A stretch of DNA of 64,000 bases, from NCBI GenBank assembly GCA_020465985.1, contig JAANYP010006397.1, positions 124,001 to 188,000 of the forward strand. Reading direction: 5' to 3'. Origin of the DNA: Centrapalus pauciflorus. Its lineage: Eukaryota; Streptophyta; Magnoliopsida; Asterales; Asteraceae. Position numbers and translations under genes: made by a program. This document shows positions 60,477 to 64,000 of the stretch, one piece after another. Below the pieces are notes generated by a model, which worked only from the letters and a program-made list of their open reading frames with translations, searched no databases and was not told where the DNA came from. Position 1 is the stretch's first letter. Each line of letters opens with the position of its first letter.

Positions 60477-62833
60477 TATGAGCACGTAGCTCCATCGTGC
60501 CATTGCACAGAATATCACATTTAATTGAGGCGGAACTTACCATCGGGGATGCTACACCTGCCCTTCGGGACCATAGAGGGATCAGCTCCAGGTCATATAG
60601 CCTCGGTAGCACAGATTTACCAGCAAGCCCATCATGTTGATGCACAACAAAGAAAATGGAACATGTAGTACATGTAATCAAGCAACAATGTGCATAAAAA
60701 TAAACGCAAGTTAGTAGAGTGTTAAACAAAAACGAACCAACAAGCCTCAATAAATAACAGCTAGCATAAAACAAATGTAGACATACACAATCCTAAGTAG
60801 TCACAGTGAGTGTGATATTAAACTTCAAATTTATATTATTTCTTCTCGGGCTTTCAACTGGAATCATAATTTTGTCCCACTGTGTGTTTTACAACACCAC
60901 AAGAGACCTGTCATATCAGTAATATTTAATTACCATCAGAGTCTATTTATTCAAAATTTTCATTAAGTTTTACAATTTAAAGTGTCCAATCTTTGGATCC
61001 AACATCCGTAATGCATAATTAAAACCTATATTTCAGATCTTTACTAGGTCCGAAGAACCCATCATCAAATGTTCTATTATAATGCTGAAGTTATTTTGAA
61101 ATTCTGATTTTTAGTCCAAAAGTTCCAGTTTCTTAATCCAGAACCGAAGTTCGCTTGAGCTGGGGTCGACTCGCCGAGTCACCCACCTCGACTCGTCCAA
61201 AGTTCGGAACCTCGACTGAGGTTCACTTATACCCGAGTCATACCCCGAAATTAAAACTCAACAGAAATTCGGGTCCTCCACCCGAAGTTCGATCCTACCC
61301 GAAGTTCGAGTCTTAACACTTAGGGGGCGTTTGGTTCACAGATTTCCTAGGATTCACTGGGATTTGCATTTAAAATCCTGTGTTTGGTTTGCAAATTCTA
61401 GTAAGGATTTAAAATCCCAGGATTTCATAAATCCCTTACTTCTTTGTTATTTAAAAACTAAGGGGGCGTTTGGTTCGCAGATTGTTTTCTCAGGGATTTG
61501 CATTTTGTCAAAGGATTTGCATTATACGGGATTTGCATTTGTCAGGATTTTGTCAAAGAATCTGCATTATCATATAGAAAAAATTTGTTAATCTGAAGAA
61601 TGCAAGGCAACTGAGATTTAAAATCCTAGGGGGGAGGCTGGGTTTTTAAATAACAAATAAGGAAGGGATTTATGAAATCCTGAGATTTTAAATCCTTACT
61701 AAAATCTGCAAACCAAACACAGGATTTTAAATGCAAATCCCAATGAATCCCAGGAAATCCGCGAAACAAACAACCCCTCCCCCTTAGGATTTTAAATCCC
61801 AGTTACTTTGCATTCTTCAGATTAGCAAATTTTTTCGATAAGATAATGCAGATTTTTTAACAAAATCCTGACAAATGCAAATGCTACATAATGCAAATCC
61901 TTTGACAAAACACAAATCCCAGAGAAAAAATTTTTCGAACCAAACGCCCCCTTAGAAGAATTATTTGCTTTGATGTTTTTGGCGACTCGCCGAGTCAGCA
62001 TGCTTGACTCGACGAGTCGACCTGCAGTTCAACATGTTAAAGCCTACGGGTTTAACTAAAAAATTCACCAAACTCTTGTTTATTAACATGTAACCCATAC
62101 GAACGATTTATTAACATATATTGAGCGTTTTGAGACCATTTTCCCTATCTTTAACACACATTTTTATCCATGATTTGACCAAAAATAGAGAAAACTTCAA
62201 GAGCACAAAGTTCATAAAATTCCATATTTCTTACCTTTTAGATTGAATTCGTTGATGATTCTTGTTTCTGATGCTTCTAGTAACTTCAATTGATGTTTTT
62301 CAACAATCAAAACATACATGCAACAACAAATTCTCGGATTTCAATTCCGAATTTTTGCATTTTAAACTCATTCAACAAAACCCCAACTTATAAGTCATTT
62401 TTCTTACCTTAATTCAGACTTGATACCTTGTAATATCGGTTCTTATTACGAATTTCTTCAACACAAAATTGAATTCTAGCAGATTTCTTGAGAGATTGTG
62501 TGTGGTTTGAAGTTGGAAAGTTGCAAGAATGAGTTTGAAAGACTCAAAGAGTCTTTTATGCCCCCATTTTTGGTTCTTTACATAATTAGTCCCTCCACTT
62601 GCCTTATTTTCATAAATAAAGTTCAACTTCTTATACTTTCACCACCAACATTTAAATTTCATCATATTTATTTATAAATTAAAATTATAAAATTCCTTAG
62701 TTATTTAACATAACAATCAACTTTTAAATTCCCGAATAGATAGACTTTCATTTATAATCCAACTTGAATACAATAAATACATATTAAACTAAGTATCCTC
62801 AAATTACAACAATATAAATCTTAAGATGTTACA
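60477..62833 (-). repeat. G4 LTR, longer copy without its start, with MITEs inside
   Basis: Ends AAGATGTTACA. The stretch 62050-62330 resembles 59025-59300 of the G2 LTR, with the same order of motifs (ATTTTTAACATG-type, CCATTTTCCC, CAAGAGCACAAA). Palindromes GACTCGCCGAGTC and GACTCGACGAGTC occur at 61168-61180, 61984-61996 and 62009-62021. No gene is seen; short ORFs are chance. Confidence 0.55.
61323..61951. mobile_element. Interleaved PIF/Harbinger-type MITEs
   Basis: Outer ends GGGGGCGTTTGGTTC and GAACCAAACGCCCCC with TTA on both sides (61320-61322, 61952-61954). A second GGGGGCGTTTGGTTCG start lies at 61462 after TAA, and a second end CCCCC at 61783 before TTA. Arms pair as A (61323-61459) with 61631-61783, and B (61462-61625) with 61787-61951, giving order A B A' B'. 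Confidence 0.75.
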
Positions 62834-62846
62834 ATGACTTTCGTAA

Positions 62847-63658
62847 TGAATCTGATAAACTTTTTTACAAATTAATTATGATTTTGATTAAAGAAAAACG
62901 TGAAAAGACTATGACTTGCAAGGGTGTTTCAATGTGGTACAAACATGAGTTTAAGTAAACTAAGGGGTTGTTTGATGCTTCTTATCGGAGCTCTCATCTT
63001 CTTTTCGATGATTCATCTACTGATAAGAGCGTTTGATTTTTATGCATGATTACAGACTTTTTTCTCTTATCGTGTTCTTATTCCATATGGAGTTGCCTCT
63101 CATTAACAGCTCTTCTCTCTCATCAAAGAATAACAACAACACCCTTCCTCCTTGCAACCCTCCTCTCCACAACTCTGATGCTTCCTCATCGGCTAAAGAC
63201 CCACATTCGTCCGATGCATCCCTGTCGACTACAAGCCCCACCATTTTCTCTCTCTGTCTAAACCGCCCCAATTGTAATCTCTCCCATTGTTGAGTCGTCA
63301 TCCGCCGCTGGTGTCAACAGGCGACCACCACCATCCTTTATTCTTGCAGATCGATGCTCTTTCCGATGAACAAAGGTGCAGTTTTTACTGATCTTTTTGT
63401 TGGAATATGACAATAGAAGATAAAACAGATAGTAGAAGATGAAGGATGATGATGTTGGCTTTTGCTTTTTTGGTGAAAAGAGGGGTATGGGTGGTAAAAA
63501 ATTTTGCAACTTTTATCTTCTTCATCGGCGAAAAAATGTTGTAGCTTTCATCTTCTTCATTTTCTTTAAATCAATGTATGGTGGGTGGTATGGAGGGGGG
63601 GGGGTGTGTTATATCAGTGTGTGTATATTGATTAATAAATTTGCTAAGTTTTATAAAA
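62847..63658 (+). repeat. Second copy of the 5978-6780 sequence, including a Tourist-like element
   Basis: GAATCTGATAAAC..., ACAAATTAATTATGATTTTG, TAAGTAAACTAAGGGGTTGTTTGATG and onward match 5978-6780. The Tourist-like element (from 62964 after TAA) sits at the same point of the flank as at 6083, so the two are paralogous and not independent insertions. The right end of the element is lost at 63658. A G run (63595-63605) and GT repeats are in the tail. ORFs here are not conserved between copies. Confidence 0.75.
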
Positions 63659-63690
63659 CTAGTGCAATACCCGTGCGGTGCACAGGACAA
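63659..63690 (-). mobile_element. Helitron-like 3' terminus
   Basis: On the minus strand the sequence reads a hairpin GTGCACCGCAC, eight bases, then CACTAG followed by TT: the hairpin-plus-CTRR-then-T layout of Helitron 3' ends. The body would extend to the right beyond 64000; no start or RepHel gene is visible. Confidence 0.35.
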
Positions 63691-63960
63691 ATGTTACGTG
63701 TGAAAATATTATTGTAAATTATAAGGATATACGATAGAATGTTTTGAATAGACTTGCAAAGTATGCTGAAGTTCTTAACGGGAGAAAGACCTACTAAATG
63801 CAAGGGGAGAGCCACCGAACTGAAAGATTGAAGGGGAGAGTCATCTGAAGAAGGTCAATCAGAGTTACTTCAAATTTCAGAGATCAGAGTTTCTTCAAAC
63901 TTCAGAGATAAGATTTCAGAGCCCAAGAATTCAGAAGAATATAAGCCTTGATTACAAGAA

Positions 63961-64000
63961 GGTGGAGATTGTTAAAAACTTTATTTCTTGTAATTCAAGC
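63961..64000 (+). repeat. Possible PPT and start of a copia 3' LTR
   Basis: GGTGGAGAT directly followed by TGTTAAAAAC (63970) has the look of a copia PPT-LTR border; a further purine run (GAAGGGGAGAGTC) lies near 63830. The LTR runs out of the window, so this cannot be confirmed. Confidence 0.35.

Noticed and set aside
1..64000. tRNA, rRNA, or CRISPR-like arrays
   Set aside because: None recognised; repeats present are LTRs, MITEs and motif arrays, and the sequence is eukaryotic nuclear DNA.

Overview
The window is nuclear DNA of a flowering plant. It is AT-rich, has GT-AG introns and is dominated by nested transposable elements, with one convincing host gene. The retroelement families (a Sirevirus-like Ty1/copia with a long extra ORF after pol, and chromodomain Ty3/gypsy elements whose LTRs are studded with ACTCGCCGAGT-type palindromes) together with a kinase-jacalin fusion gene suggest Asteraceae, perhaps the lettuce tribe. 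That placement is inference; nothing in the window proves the species.

Layout. 1-5977: right part of a CACTA (En/Spm) DNA transposon on the minus strand, with a damaged TNP2-type transposase and a classic terminus at 5977. 5978-9200: host or old-repeat DNA with a Tourist-like element (6083-6879), a SINE-like scrap and a MULE-type MITE (8187-8676). 9285-11607: a three-exon cytoplasmic protein kinase fused to a jacalin-like lectin domain, with an open frame and a fold-back MITE in intron 2. 11910-15363: a truncated Ty3/gypsy element (G3: a 2.4-kb LTR, PBS, and a gag with three in-frame stops). 15364-59758: a minus-strand Ty3/gypsy chromovirus (G2), blown apart by later insertions. 59759-62833: a related, partly duplicated Ty3-type LTR carrying interleaved MITEs. 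62847-63658: a second copy of the 5978-6780 sequence. 63659-64000: a Helitron-like end and the start of another LTR element.

Nesting order read from target-site duplications. G2 is the oldest. Copia C1 (16237-35729, TSD CAAAA) entered the G2 3' LTR. Gypsy G1 (24324-33004, TSD ATGCT) entered C1 gag; its gag-pol is open apart from one predicted intron. A second copia-derived insertion, P (39161-55929, TSD GACTT), entered the G2 protease gene.

P is the most unusual object. It is not a normal provirus: both outer ends are the same (U5) end of the LTR, and the body is a large interrupted palindrome of two 3' halves joined head to head inside the gag/pol zinc-knuckle region. It has no internal LTR-PBS-gag half. 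Its right arm also carries a 3.3-kb segment in opposite orientation that comes from a diverged copy of the same family, with 9-bp and 3-bp microhomologies at the joins. The perfect 5-bp TSD says the structure was integrated as one molecule. It reads as a frozen reverse-transcription accident (snap-back plus a switch to a second RNA).

Other points of interest are a GT-AG intron at the same place in the reverse transcriptase of two gypsy families, a conserved gag/pol frame break with a branch-point-like TACTAAC in every copia copy, the long post-pol ORF with no visible membrane segment, and short motifs shared between LTRs and coding linkers.
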